Part shown: positions 18,922 to 28,768 of the stretch, one piece after another
How the letters are laid out: the number at the start of each line of letters is the position of its first letter
Numbering within the stretch: the first letter of the stretch is position 1
Source: Bradyrhizobium sp. 139
Lineage (GTDB): Bacteria > Pseudomonadota > Alphaproteobacteria > Rhizobiales > Xanthobacteraceae
Reading direction: 5' to 3'
Assembly: GCF_023074175.1 (NCBI RefSeq)
Contig: NZ_JADPKS010000116.1
Span: 1 to 64,000 of the forward strand
Length of the DNA stretch: 64,000 nt
Made by a program: the position numbers and the translations under genes
Notes under the pieces: model-generated
Told to the model about the DNA's origin: nothing
Seen by the model: the letters and a program-made list of their open reading frames with translations, nothing else
Database searches by the model: none

Positions 18922-19628
18922 AGTGCGGCTGGCCGTAGCGCGTGAGGCGCCTTCGTGGGGTTTGAGCGGGCCTACTGACCGACCTGGCCGGCATTGACGT
19001 GCGACGCGCCGTTCGGCCGCACTCAGCTGCGGATTTCGGCTATGCCTTCGGCGTGGTCGTGGACGCGAGTTCGGCGAAATCCCGGTGCGGCTCGCGAACA
19101 CAGCGAATAGCCGAGGCGAGTTCGGCGCATTTTCCCGGCAATAGAGCAAGGATAGGGGGTGTATGGCAGACGCGCGGCGGAGCGTTCATGTCGACGATCC
19201 AGCGCCACCCAAGAATCCGCTTTTGCCCAATCGCAGCGGGCCGCCACTCAGCTTGTCTGTTATTCTCAATTTGGTCGCGGAATACTTGCCAGGACTCCCC
19301 CGCCGTTCCGCCAGGGCGCAGCCAGCGACTACCGAAGCAAGGACGGTCGATTTCACCAGGGCGCCGCGCTGCAACTGAACATGAAAGCTCACAACTGCGG
19401 ATCTCGTCCTCGCTAACGCGAAGGTCGCCGAGCTTGACGCGGCCGGGGACTGCGACCGGGCATGCATAGCGGCTCCTCGTCAGCGATAAACGCTGAACGG
19501 ATGACAAAGGAACTACGCCGCGAATTTCGACGCGGTTTTGACCTCGCAAGCAGGCGCCGCGATTTCTAACGTCCCATTCGCTGTGGACATCCCATCTGCA
19601 GGACTGCCCCTCAAAGCGCCCTGAACAC
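18922..19628. other. No gene recognised
   Basis: About 700 bp with several short overlapping frames on both strands; none has recognisable protein character. Confidence 0.4.
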
Positions 19629-20159
19629 TCACGCGCCCTCGGCAGCTCCTCTCAAATCCGCTTCCGAACCGATCCCGGCGTGGCGATCCTTCGCTGGCTC
19701 GTTCAGGAGCCCGGCGAGCCTGAGGCCTTCAAGGACTCCTTCGAGCCGCTGTTCGCGAATGATTGCGGCCAGCAGCGAAACGGCCTCCTCCCGATCGACG
19801 GTGAAGCAGACGTCAGGCGCTCGCTCAACCAACAGGTCCAGCAAGGTCGGAAGGTCAGCAACGTGGTGGCGTAAGGTCGAGACCACATCATTCGCGAGAT
19901 AGGTCGCCAAATCAGCATTCGGCGGCGGATCAAAGTCCAAGTCGACCTCGGCGCGCTTCTCGATCGCATGTCGTATCAACTCGCCCTGCCGTCTTGCATT
20001 CATCGAGAGCATGAACACCGCATCAGCGAGGTTCTCGCGCGGCAAGCTTCTCAGTTCGGCTATGCGGGCCTGGATGTCGTCGATCGAACTCTCACGGCGT
20101 ACCTCCGCTCGCCGCGCGTTAGCGGCTGCCCTGCTCTTTTGTAATCGAACCATCGTCAT
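19629..20159 (-). CDS. Hypothetical protein
   Basis: A 176-aa frame with even amino-acid composition and long helical stretches (SSIDDIQARIAELRSLPREN, RRQGELIRHAIEKRAEVDL). The middle segment DVVSTLRHHVADLPTLLDLLVERAPD looks like part of a compact helical domain. No family recognised. The start could be the ATG at 20159 or the one at 20153. It stands alone. Confidence 0.5.
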   Translation of the reverse strand: MTMVRLQKSRAAANARRAEVRRESSIDDIQARIAELRSLPRENLADAVFMLSMNARRQGELIRHAIEKRAEVDLDFDPPPNADLATYLANDVVSTLRHHVADLPTLLDLLVERAPDVCFTVDREEAVSLLAAIIREQRLEGVLEGLRLAGLLNEPAKDRHAGIGSEADLRGAAEGA

Positions 20160-20721
20160 GCTCTCCCGCCGACCATATATCCCGGCGATACAGGCGAATG
20201 AAAGTGCAAAATTGTGTGCTGCATGCGCGCAGCCCGCCTGACGAACGCGAAAGCCGGCGGTCGCGCGAAGGAGTCACAAAGCGCTAATTTCGTGATCCGC
20301 TCGTGCTTGTCTAGTCTACAAGGCGCTCGATGGCACGTTGTCAGGTCGGCAGCTATCGCGAAGCGAAGTCCTGCTTCCAGCGTTCCGTTTGTAGGTGATA
20401 GGCAGCGTCGCGAGGCAGTGGCGGCAGGCGGATCGCCGCGAACTCCAAGAAGGACGAAACCGGCCAGATATTGGGGAACAGAACCAGGATCGGTCGACAG
20501 ATCCGAGATGGACGACCTGATCCCGCCAATGCGTTGCGCCCTGTTTCGGAGCCGCTCGCTTTGGCTATCTCCGGGCATATTATAGCGGGAGCTGGCAAGG
20601 GGCCGCCCGGTAGATGGAAAGATTGGGACTCGATTGAATCAGGTGAAATCTCAACTTCGCGCGTGATTTCGTTGTATCGCGAGAACGCCGCAGCCTGCCA
20701 ATCAGCCCCTACCCCGAAGCT
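20160..20721. other. Intergenic, no gene recognised
   Basis: About 560 bp downstream of fixX with only short incoherent frames. No terminator hairpin with a T run was evident. Confidence 0.35.
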
Positions 20722-21018
20722 TTAACCAAATTTGAATAGCACACCGTAACCGCCACGTGGGTAGCTCCACTCGATATCACCACTTTCTTCGCAGATCACC
20801 CGGCAGGTGCCGCACTCGATACACCCGTCGACTGTCACCTCAACATGACCTTTATCGCTGAGCTCGTAGCACCGTGCAGGGCAGGCCTTCAGCATCGATA
20901 AGAGCCGCGAGGATGGTGTGGTGTGCGGCCGCACCTTGATATGGGCGCGGCCGGAATCAACGAGATAGCGGTTGTAGAATAGTTTGTCCTCGACACGTCG
21001 GGATGGCTCGCTCGGCAT
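20722..21018 (-). CDS. fixX: FixX ferredoxin-like protein
   Basis: A 98-aa ferredoxin-like protein that passes electrons within the FixABCX complex, which feeds low-potential electrons to nitrogenase by flavin bifurcation. The cluster motif is CIECGTCRVIC near the C-terminus, preceded by the typical CPARCYELSDKGHVEVTVDGC region. The ATG at 21018 (MPSEPSRRVEDKLFYNRY) gives the usual family length. It is the last gene of fixBCX. Confidence 0.95.
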   Translation of the reverse strand: MPSEPSRRVEDKLFYNRYLVDSGRAHIKVRPHTTPSSRLLSMLKACPARCYELSDKGHVEVTVDGCIECGTCRVICEESGDIEWSYPRGGYGVLFKFG

Positions 21019-21059
21019 TGTTTCTGGCTCCGTCGTTCGTCGTTGTCTTTGGTTTGTGA

Positions 21060-22367
21060 TCACCGCCAGGCCCGGGCAATGCGCAGGGCATCGCTGAACA
21101 GTCCACTCCACGACCGCGCCTTGATGAACGAGCTCAGCATCAGCTTCTCTTTCTCAAGCTTTGGTGTGCCGTCGACGCGCACGTAATCCTGCATCGCTTT
21201 GGAGAAGAGCTGCGGATATGTGAGAAAGAAGTTCTGCGAGTGGGTATGCATAAGTGCCGGCATATCCTTGTACTTCTTCAGGTCCTTGATCACGAACGAA
21301 TCATTCAGCAGCTTTTTGTAAAGCGAAAGATTTTTGGCCGTCATCGGATCATTTCGCGATTTGATAAGGCAGATCGCTTCCGCGGCGATACGGCCCGACG
21401 TCATCGCCAGATTGGACCCCTCGCGATGGATGGCGTTGTTGAGCTGGGCGGCGTCTCCGACAACGACCCAGCCCTCACCACAAAGCTGCGGAATCGCCTT
21501 GTATCCACCTTCGGGGATCAAATGCGCGGAATATTCCTTTACTTCCGAACCCTCGATCAACGGCGCGACGGACGGGTGACGCTTGAAGCCCTCGAGCAGG
21601 CCGTAAGGCGTCTCGCCGGTACGCTGGAAGTCGGCAACAAGACAGCCGATACCGAGCGATATGCATTCCTTGTTGGAATAGATGAAGCCCATACCGGTCA
21701 TGCCGCGGGAGATGGTTCCGGCGGCTTCGATGACGAGCCCCTCGTCGCCTTTGAGATTGAAGCGAGCATCGATTGTCTCGCGCGACAGGAAATGCATCTC
21801 CTTGACCGCGAGTGCGACCTTGTCCGGTTTCGGCCGCCCTCTTAAGCCTGCACCCGTCCCGAGCACTCCGTTCACCCCCTCGGCCAGCACGACGACATCT
21901 GCATGGATTTCCCCTCCATCTCGGTCTGTGCGCACCCCGACGACCCTCCCATGGGAATCCTGGAGGAGCTCGGTCACCGTGGTCTCGCACAGCACCGTGG
22001 CGCCGGCCTCGCGGACCTTCTGCGAGAACCATTTATCGAACTGGGCGCGGATGATGGTGTAGCGGTTCGGCTTCTCCTCGTTGAAATCATCGGAGCGATA
22101 GTGAATCCCCGTGTGCGAACGCTCGTCCACGATCCAGAAGCGTTGCTCGACGAGATGCCGCTCAAGCGGTGCATCTTCTCGGAAATTCGGGATCAGCTCC
22201 TCCAGCATATCGGCATAGAGGATGGCGCCTTGCACGTTCTTCGACCCCGAATACTCGCCGCGCTCCAGCTGCAGCACTTTCAGGCCCCGCTCGGCCATGG
22301 TAAGCGCTGCCGCATTTCCGCCCATGCCAGCACCGACGACGATCGCGTCGAATCTTTCCTCGATCAT
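21060..22367 (-). CDS. fixC: FixC flavoprotein dehydrogenase
   Basis: A 435-aa FAD-binding protein, the ETF-quinone oxidoreductase-like subunit of FixABCX. The N-terminal dinucleotide-binding motif is VVGAGMGGNAAALTMAERG. Further family hallmarks are the SKNVQGAILYADML segment and GDAAQLNNAIHREGSNLAMTSG. It passes electrons to quinone and, with FixX, to ferredoxin. The start is 11 bp after the fixB stop. Length normal, frame intact. Confidence 0.95.
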   Translation of the reverse strand: MIEERFDAIVVGAGMGGNAAALTMAERGLKVLQLERGEYSGSKNVQGAILYADMLEELIPNFREDAPLERHLVEQRFWIVDERSHTGIHYRSDDFNEEKPNRYTIIRAQFDKWFSQKVREAGATVLCETTVTELLQDSHGRVVGVRTDRDGGEIHADVVVLAEGVNGVLGTGAGLRGRPKPDKVALAVKEMHFLSRETIDARFNLKGDEGLVIEAAGTISRGMTGMGFIYSNKECISLGIGCLVADFQRTGETPYGLLEGFKRHPSVAPLIEGSEVKEYSAHLIPEGGYKAIPQLCGEGWVVVGDAAQLNNAIHREGSNLAMTSGRIAAEAICLIKSRNDPMTAKNLSLYKKLLNDSFVIKDLKKYKDMPALMHTHSQNFFLTYPQLFSKAMQDYVRVDGTPKLEKEKLMLSSFIKARSWSGLFSDALRIARAWR

Positions 22368-22378
22368 AACAAGCTCCC

Positions 22379-23494
22379 CTAGCCAGCGATGCGGTCGTGC
22401 GAGTGCGGCGACAGCTGCGCGCGGAATGCAGAGGTCAATGCGGGCAACAGTCGAATAGCGTCAGTGACGATGCCGATATGCGCGAAGTCGAAGATCGGAG
22501 CGTTCTTGTCGGTGTTGATGGCAACGATGAGGTCGCCCCCCTCCACGCCAACGCGATGCTGGATCGCGCCGGAAATACCGGCCGCGATATAGAGCTTTGG
22601 CCGAATGGTTTTCCCGGTCTGGCCGATTTGTCGGTCCGAGGTGACCCAGCCCTTCTGGACCAGCGGCCGCGAACAGCCATATTCGGCGCCAAGCACGTCC
22701 GCGAGCTGCTGTACCAGTTGGAAGTTCTCAGGCGATCCCAGACCGAGCCCTCCAGCGACGACCACGTCGGCATAGGCAAGGTTGGACTTTGTAGAATCGC
22801 GGTCCGGGAGGAACGACAGCACTTTTGTGACGATATCTTCTTCTACAAGCCCGAGCGGATGCGAGATGACGCGCCAGACCGCGCCGGTCACGCGCTCGGG
22901 CATCGGCATCACGCGCGGACGGACGGTTGCCATCTGTGGACGGTAGTTCAGTGTGTAGATCGTGCACAACAGTGAGCCGCCAAACGTCGGCCGGGTCGCT
23001 GCAAGCGAGCCGTCGGCATCGACATCGAGCTCGGTGCAGTCGGCAGTTAGGCCGGTGAGCAGTGTGGTGGCCACTGAACCGGCGAGATCGCGGCCGAGTG
23101 TAGTTGCCCCTAGGAGTAGGATTTCCGGCTTGTACGTATTGACCAGCTCTGACAGGGCCTTGGTGTAGGATTCATTGCGATAATCGGCCAAGAGATCATC
23201 CGCGACGATATAGGCGAGGTCGGCGCCGTAGCAGAAGGATTCGGCGACCGCCTGCTGCGTTGTCTCCCCGACTGGGCCGATGACAACCGCGGCGAGGTCA
23301 ACGTTGAGCTTGTCGGCAAGCCGTCGGCCGGCACCCATCAGCTCCCAGGAGACGGGGTGTACTATCCCGCGTTCCTGCTCGATGAAGACCCAGACGTGCT
23401 TATACGCTTTGAATCGTTCGGGCAGCTCCCTCTTGGTCGCCGCGCGACCACCACCCGCGGCCGGAGCGGCGCTTTTGGGTGCGGTGCTCATCAT
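22379..23494 (-). CDS. fixB: FixB, electron transfer flavoprotein alpha subunit
   Basis: A protein of about 371 aa, the ETF-alpha-like subunit of the Fix complex. Visible features are an N-terminal domain (HVWVFIEQERGIVHPVSWEL), a DLAGSVATTLLTGLTADCTELDVD segment and the FAD-binding C-terminus GGLGLGSPENFQ ... KLYIAAGISGAIQHRVGVEGGDLIVAINTDKNAPIF. The ATG-ATG at 23494 follows a GGGAG ribosome site; an ATG at 23506 is upstream. FixB normally pairs with FixA, which in this locus is only a relic just upstream. Confidence 0.95.
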   Translation of the reverse strand: MMSTAPKSAAPAAGGGRAATKRELPERFKAYKHVWVFIEQERGIVHPVSWELMGAGRRLADKLNVDLAAVVIGPVGETTQQAVAESFCYGADLAYIVADDLLADYRNESYTKALSELVNTYKPEILLLGATTLGRDLAGSVATTLLTGLTADCTELDVDADGSLAATRPTFGGSLLCTIYTLNYRPQMATVRPRVMPMPERVTGAVWRVISHPLGLVEEDIVTKVLSFLPDRDSTKSNLAYADVVVAGGLGLGSPENFQLVQQLADVLGAEYGCSRPLVQKGWVTSDRQIGQTGKTIRPKLYIAAGISGAIQHRVGVEGGDLIVAINTDKNAPIFDFAHIGIVTDAIRLLPALTSAFRAQLSPHSHDRIAG

Positions 23495-23644
23495 CTGTAC
23501 TCCCATCCGTGTTCAGTAGCGGCTCGCCAGCGAAGCGTGCTCCGCCTCCAGCTTTGAATTCGCGCGTGAAGATTGCTTCAGTTAAGAGTGCGGCCGCGTG
23601 CCCGCCGCCATTTTTTTAACACCGCCTGGCAGCAGCGCGGGGCC

Positions 23645-24230
23645 GAGACACCCATTGCTGGACTTTTGTCGACGAGCCCGGAAGCACACGCTTGGGGTTC
23701 TTTCCGGGTTCGGCATTCTGGGTCACCATTTGGCAATGGAACTAGTGAGGCACGCAACCGCGCGGTCACGCGAGCCGATCGATTGGTCCCCCCTCATCTT
23801 CGAGATGCAACCGAGTTGGAACAGATCGAGGACCTGCCAGAGGCTCGGCTAGTGCCATTGTCGGCCGCGAGCTTGCCGGTGAAAACGCGATCCATTACTC
23901 TGAATGCCCTCGCACTCTTGCCGATTGCAGCGACACGCCCGCAACTCTTGGCGAGGGCACGAGGGCCGGCGGTGAAGCCGCCCGTCAACGGCGCCGCGCG
24001 ACCGGCGCTGGAGAGCAAGGGCTCCCCCCGGGAAACCTCGGCCATAGATCGGCCAACGGGAGTGATTTCGTCGACGAATCTTTGGCGCGGATCAAGCGCA
24101 GCTTTCAGCTCAGCCAGGCCGGAATATGCAACCATCGCTTTGGCGTCGCGACGCATCATGATGCCGACAGGCAGCGCGCGCGAAACTGCGGGGCGTCCAA
24201 AACAAACTCGATGCGGACCAAGATGTGCAT
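23645..24230 (-). pseudogene. fixA: Decayed fixA (ETF beta subunit) relic
   Basis: From the ATG at 24230 (ribosome site GGAG) the frame reads MHILVRIEFVLDAPQFRA, matching the FixA start pattern MHxVVCIKQVPDSAQIR. After a shift, the next frame gives PVGIMMRRD, GLAELKAAL, AGRAAPLTGGFTAGPRALAKS and VFTGK, which follow FixA ADRAVLLTDRFFAGSDTLATS and VIFTGK in order. Fragments resembling the C-terminal KRVFAPSS...QQ block occur near 23670. The region is much shorter than an 849-bp fixA. It sits between the promoter and fixB, as in a fixABCX operon. A working fixA must be elsewhere if FixBCX functions. Confidence 0.6.
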
Positions 24231-24260
24231 TCGCTTCTCCAGACTAGCTGAGCATATGTC

Positions 24261-24276
24261 AGCAATTGTCGTACCA
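24261..24276 (-). promoter_or_regulatory. Sigma-54 promoter for the fixA relic and fixBCX
   Basis: On the minus strand the sequence is TGGTACGACAATTGCT, a -24/-12 element with GG-N10-GC spacing. It lies about 30 bp upstream of the fixA relic start, with a NifA-type site at 24382-24397. Confidence 0.65.
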
Positions 24277-24381
24277 ATTGCGCAGACGATGAAAATTGAC
24301 CGCCAATACAGAATCTTACTGAAGGAAATCGGATTGGCAGCCTCTCACGAGGATCGGAACATTCGAAACCGTGCTGACCCG

Positions 24382-24397
24382 TGTCCGGAATGCGACA
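24382..24397. promoter_or_regulatory. NifA-type upstream activator site
   Basis: TGTCCGGAATGCGACA (TGT-N10-ACA), about 105 bp upstream of the -24 element at 24261-24276, a typical activator distance. Confidence 0.55.
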
Positions 24398-24666
24398 GAA
24401 GACAGTCATCCGAACCTTGCTGCACTTTCCTCGCCAAATATGCGCTCCCCACTGCCGGCGTACCATTGCAGGAGATAGCTGCACCATGAGCACCAGCTTG
24501 AAACGATGGAAGTATCCGGACTGAGCCGTGATTACCTTAAGGAGCCGAGTGTCCAAGCTGCGGATCCGCGAGGCCTTAACTGCACCTTACATTTGAATTT
24601 GACGCCCTGGGAGGTTGGCAGGTTCTCTGAACCTTCACGCTCCAGAGCACGAGATACAAACTCAAT

Positions 24667-24999
24667 TCACTCCAAGGAACTGAGCTGCACCAATGCTGGA
24701 TGCTTGTTCGATTGTGGTGCGGCCGCATCCTTCAGGACCTTGAACACGCGCTGTTCGATCGGGGAGGACGTGACGAAGTCGGCATAGGCGCGCTCAAGCG
24801 TGGCCTTGCAACGCGAGGCGATGTCAGAATCGGATGCACCGGTAAGCTCCTCGCCCGCGAGATATTGCCCCATGCGACGCAGAATATGAAGGCGCGCTAC
24901 GTCGATGATTTTCGCATCGTACTCGACGCCGAGCAGTGCAAAAAACTCCTCTGCCGCGGAGGCCTTGTTCAATTGCGAAAGGATCCCGTCCGTCGTCAT
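24667..24999 (-). CDS. nifW: NifW nitrogenase-stabilising protein
   Basis: A 110-aa protein that protects or helps mature the MoFe protein of nitrogenase. Family features are LSQLNKASAAEEFFALLGVEYD, VARLHILRRMGQYL and RAYADFVTSSPIEQRVFKV. The start ATG at 24999 follows GGAGGT; the longer open frame upstream is nifV read out of frame. It lies about 90 bp after the nifV stop and is probably co-transcribed with it. Confidence 0.95.
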   Translation of the reverse strand: MTTDGILSQLNKASAAEEFFALLGVEYDAKIIDVARLHILRRMGQYLAGEELTGASDSDIASRCKATLERAYADFVTSSPIEQRVFKVLKDAAAPQSNKHPALVQLSSLE

Positions 25000-25091
25000 T
25001 CTCAACCTCCATCTAGATCCGCGTCCAGAAACCGTCCTGGCTCGAATGCTCCAACCTGATCGCGCGACGCTGGCTGACCACCTGATCGCCC

Positions 25092-26264
25092 TCAGTCGAC
25101 GAGCGAGCTCTCGTGAATGTCGCGCCAGATCGCCACCACCGTTTCTGGGAGACCGGGCCTTTGTGCTCGATGGCATGCTTACGGACGCGCGCGGAAATGG
25201 TTTCGGTTTGCTCGGCGGTGACCGAAAGCTGCAACTCGGACAAGAGCGAAGTGATAGCGGCAAGCTCTGAACCTCGCCGATCGCAATGCGGTGGGAGCGG
25301 CCGAGCAACCCCGGGTCCGGCGCTTGGTAGGTGGGCCGGTCTTTTAAGAGCCCATCGACGTGGATGCCGGATTCATGGGTCAAGACATGCTCGCCGACAA
25401 TCGCTTGTTGAGCGGAATGGTGCGGCACGCTGCGGCTGCAGCGGCGGCCTTGACTTTTTCCAGTTCGGAGAGCAGCACGCCGGTATCACGGCCGTAGAGC
25501 TGCCTGAGTGCGACGGCAACTTCCTCCAGCGGCGCATTGCCGGCTCGCTCGCCCAATCCAATAACCGTCACAGAGGCGTGCGTTGCACCGGCCTTGATCG
25601 CCGCCAGCGTATTAGCTGTCGCCAGTCCAAGATCGTCTTGGCCGTGGAATTCGAACTCGAGATCGGTGCTGGCGCGCAGTGCGGCCATGAGCGCGAAGGA
25701 CGCGTCAGGATTGAGCACGGTCGGCGTATCTGCGACACGAAAGCGCCGCGCGCCGGCCGCCTTGGCGGTTGCGATCAGGTCGATCAGGAGGTTGACATCG
25801 GCACGCGAGGAGTCTTCGCCACCCACCGCGACATCCAGTCCCTTGCCGCGAGCATAGGCCACGACGCGCTTCACCCGCTCCCGCGCGGCCAAACGGCCGC
25901 CACCGAGTTTCGCCGCAATCTGCACGTCGGACGATGGAATCGATAGGTTGACCATCGAAACACCGGCCTCGATCGCCGCATCGACGTCCGCGGGTTTCAT
26001 CCGGCACCAACCGATGATCGTGGCCGCAAGGCCCGCTTCGGCGACCGCTCGGATCGCGCCAATCTCTTCTTGACCCATCGCCGGCGTGCCGGCCTCGATC
26101 TCCGTGACTCCGGCGGCAGCCAGCGCACGCGCGATCGAGACCTTTTCCGGCGCCGTAAAGGCCACGGCGGCTGTCTGTTCGCCGTCGCGCAACGTGGTGT
26201 CATTAAGGACTATGGACCTCGAGCGATCTTTGTCGGGCCCCGTGATTGCGGCAGCGAACGCCAT
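25092..26264 (-). pseudogene. nifV: Homocitrate synthase gene nifV with three frameshifts
   Basis: The first 285 or so codons (MAFAAAITGPDKDRSRSIVL; NDTTLRDGEQTAAVAFTAPEK) are a normal NifV/isopropylmalate-synthase family TIM barrel. Single missing bases then break the frame near 25403 (AAG[G]CG after IPLNK), near 25270 and near 25145. Joining frames restores AIVGEHVLTHESGIHVDGLL, AITSLLSELQLSVTAEQTE, KHAIEHKGPVSQ and TVVAIWRDIHESSLVD with stop at 25092. NifV makes homocitrate for FeMo-cofactor. The start at 26264 is fixed by the promoter just upstream. Either decay or sequencing error explains this. Confidence 0.8.
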
Positions 26265-26298
26265 CAGCGGCTCCGTATGTTTATTCCGGAAGCTGTTC

Positions 26299-26314
26299 AG
26301 CAACTGCCGTGCCA
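26299..26314 (-). promoter_or_regulatory. Sigma-54 promoter of nifV
   Basis: Minus strand TGGCACGGCAGTTGCT, a near-perfect -24/-12 element 35 bp upstream of the nifV ATG. It excludes the longer in-frame start at 26315. Confidence 0.8.
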
Positions 26315-26371
26315 ACCCGCTCGAACTCCCAAGAACCTGTGAATGACGTCGAATTCCAGATTAGTCGGGTG

Positions 26372-26387
26372 TGTCGCAAATCCGACA
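26372..26387. promoter_or_regulatory. NifA-type upstream activator site of nifV
   Basis: TGTCGCAAATCCGACA (TGT-N10-ACA), about 58 bp upstream of the nifV -24 element. Confidence 0.6.
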
Positions 26388-26843
26388 GGGTGGAAACGTC
26401 GGAGCGCCAGGTTCGGTGCGCTTGCGACCGAGCTGAAGGCAGGCGCCGAGCTTGGAAGCTTGCTAGCCGGGCAACGGTTCGAGCTGCAGCACTTCGGGGA
26501 AGGCGCGTGCATTTCGGCGCTTATCGAAGAAGATTTTTGAGCCATCGGGTTCGGTCCAACCACAAGTCGGCGTTCGTAAGCAAGTTCAGCGGCGCGCGAT
26601 CGAGAGGCGGATGTTGGCGTCGATCGCGCGTCAACATAGAACATCTCGGCGGTAAATGTGACGGTCGCCTCCGCCAGTTATCAAGCCGCGATCATCAGGT
26701 GCCGCCGCGTCCTGCTTAGGCGGCCTGCGCGAAGTTGTTTACCCCGGTGTCTTTTCAAACCCTCAGTCTCGTCATGTGACAGCTGGCCGAAAGCTCGTCC
26801 GATACACCGGACTCGCGCCGAGGAGGGGGCATCCATTATGAGC
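26388..26843. other. Intergenic, no gene recognised
   Basis: About 455 bp between the nifV activator site and the end of nifQ. No supported gene. Confidence 0.4.
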
Positions 26844-27572
26844 TCAGTCTTGCGAACTTGGGATGGCTTGGACGGAGTCATCGAGACGACGCAGATGATC
26901 CCGCCGGCGTCCGGCCATCCGGCTCTCCCCGCTCTCCTCGCCGAAGCAAAGATCAAAATCATTGCATTCCGTGCAGACCGGCGTGGTACACATCACCAGA
27001 CCGTCATCTTCGCATAGCGTGCGATAGAAGAAGCGCTTCCAGCGCATGTTCTTGGTGTTGCGAGCCGCCAACGGCCCGAAATGGCGCATCAGGAGGCGGG
27101 ACAATTCGTCCCGCTCCCGCAGACCGAGATCTTCCCACAGGTGATTAGGCTCCATGGCGCGCCGCGCGATCATCGTCGCGAGCCAGCCGCCGACCTCGCC
27201 ATGAGTGGAACGTTGCTCAAGCAGGAGGTCTCGCACCATAATCGTCTCGTCAGGAGCCGGTAACGCGGACTGTTCGCGCCAGGTACAACTCCTGACCGGG
27301 GTAGATGGGAAGTATTGCACCAAGAGCGCATCGAGCTCCTGGTTAGTCAAGCCAGCCCGTTCGGGAAGTTGGCCGCCATCTATAGCGGATGCGGCGAGAA
27401 CGCAAGCGAGCACATGGCGATCGAATTCGTCATCGTCGCTGATGTCGACTTCTGTTGGATGGCGCCCGGTCAGGAGCCCGTAGAGCTCACTTGCATCGCG
27501 CTGCTCGGCGATGTGAGCTGCTGATACAGGAGATGACATCGTATCGGGCAATTTGCTTTGTGTGCCAATCAT
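26844..27572 (-). CDS. nifQ: NifQ, molybdenum donation to FeMo-cofactor
   Basis: A protein of about 242 aa from the ATG at 27572 (MIGTQSKLPD). The C-terminal motif CTTPVCTECNDFDLC matches the family Cx4CxxCx5C that binds the Mo-Fe-S cluster delivered to NifEN/NifH. The segment HLWEDLGLRERDELSRLLMRHF is also typical. It follows nifH by 66 bp and is probably co-transcribed from the nifH promoter. Confidence 0.92.
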   Translation of the reverse strand: MIGTQSKLPDTMSSPVSAAHIAEQRDASELYGLLTGRHPTEVDISDDDEFDRHVLACVLAASAIDGGQLPERAGLTNQELDALLVQYFPSTPVRSCTWREQSALPAPDETIMVRDLLLEQRSTHGEVGGWLATMIARRAMEPNHLWEDLGLRERDELSRLLMRHFGPLAARNTKNMRWKRFFYRTLCEDDGLVMCTTPVCTECNDFDLCFGEESGESRMAGRRRDHLRRLDDSVQAIPSSQD

Positions 27573-27638
27573 GAAGGTCCCCCAGCTTCTGAGTGGACGA
27601 TGTCGGCCTTCCCCGGTCGAGAAGGCCGACAACATGAA

Positions 27639-28529
27639 CTATGCCGAAACAGCGGCGAGCTCGGCGGCGGTCTTGCCGACCAGGCTCTCGTCGACAGGCT
27701 TGATGATGCCGTGCTCCATGAGCATATCCTCGAGCTCGTCCATGCTGATTGGCGTCGGGATGGCGCCTTGTCCCGCATTATTGTGGATCTTGGTCGCGAG
27801 ATTGCGATAGTGATCCGCCTGCTTGGACTCTGGCGCGTATTCCAGCACAGTCATGCGGCGCAGCTCCGCGTGCTGCACGACATTGTCTCGTGGCACGAAG
27901 TAGATCAGCCGGCTGCCGAGCTTCTTGGCGAGAGCATCTGCCAGCTCCAGCTCCTTGTCGGTCTGCCGCTCGTTGCAGATCAGGCCGCCGAGGCGCACGC
28001 CGCCGGAATTCGCATACTTCAGAATACCCTTGGAGATGTTGTTGGCGGCATACATCGCCATCATCTCGCCGGACATCACGATGTAGATTTCCTGTGCCTT
28101 ATTCTCGCGGATAGGCATCGCGAAGCCGCCGCAGACGACGTCGCCGAGCACGTCGTAAGAGACGTAGTCGATGTCCTCATAGGCGCCATTCTCCTCCAGA
28201 AAGTTGATCGAAGTGATCACGCCTCTTCCGGCGCACCCGACCCCCGGCTCTGGACCGCCGGACTCGACGCATCGAATGTCCTTGTAGCCGAGCTTGATGA
28301 CGTCCTCGATTTCGAGGTCCTCAACGCTGCCGGCATTCGCCGCCAGACTCAGAATGGTGTCTTGCGCTTTGGCGTGCAGGATGAGGCGAGTCGAGTCCGC
28401 TTTGGGATCACAGCCGACGATGAGAATCCTTTGGCCCAGCTCAGCAAGAGCCGCCAGCGTATTTTGCGACGTTGTCGATTTACCGATGCCACCCTTGCCA
28501 TAAAACGCGATTTGTCTCAGCGAAGACAT
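27639..28529 (-). CDS. nifH: Nitrogenase iron protein NifH
   Basis: A 296-aa dinitrogenase reductase. Walker A YGKGGIGKST is at residues 8-17. The [4Fe-4S] ligands are in GVGCAGRGVI and DVVCGGFAMPI; the Arg after the first Cys is the ADP-ribosylation site. It transfers electrons to NifDK with ATP hydrolysis and also serves in cofactor assembly. The ATG at 28529 (MSSLRQIAFYG) follows GGAG; an ATG at 28544 is less likely. Regulated by the sigma-54 promoter and NifA site upstream. Confidence 0.98.
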   Translation of the reverse strand: MSSLRQIAFYGKGGIGKSTTSQNTLAALAELGQRILIVGCDPKADSTRLILHAKAQDTILSLAANAGSVEDLEIEDVIKLGYKDIRCVESGGPEPGVGCAGRGVITSINFLEENGAYEDIDYVSYDVLGDVVCGGFAMPIRENKAQEIYIVMSGEMMAMYAANNISKGILKYANSGGVRLGGLICNERQTDKELELADALAKKLGSRLIYFVPRDNVVQHAELRRMTVLEYAPESKQADHYRNLATKIHNNAGQGAIPTPISMDELEDMLMEHGIIKPVDESLVGKTAAELAAVSA

Positions 28530-28686
28530 GTTGCTCTCCATCAACCGATTGCCAATTTTTCGCGCCGAACGCGCGAGGCTGTTTCTCTCTCAGAAACGTG
28601 GGCACACGGGTTTCGGGAAGGAGGCCATCGCTCGCCATCGGCGTCGGCGTGCCCTCAGCCCTCACTCCTTGTTGCTGCATCCAGTT

Positions 28687-28702
28687 AGCAACTGGCGTGC
28701 CA
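28687..28702 (-). promoter_or_regulatory. Sigma-54 promoter of nifH
   Basis: Minus strand TGGCACGCCAGTTGCT, identical over all 16 positions to the nifB promoter at 35160-35175. The leader to nifH is about 145 nt. Confidence 0.88.
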
Positions 28703-28768
28703 TTCGTCGCACGCGCGTTAAGCATCTGACTAGGCTCGACTAATAGGGCCGCGTGCGAGACCGGAAGC

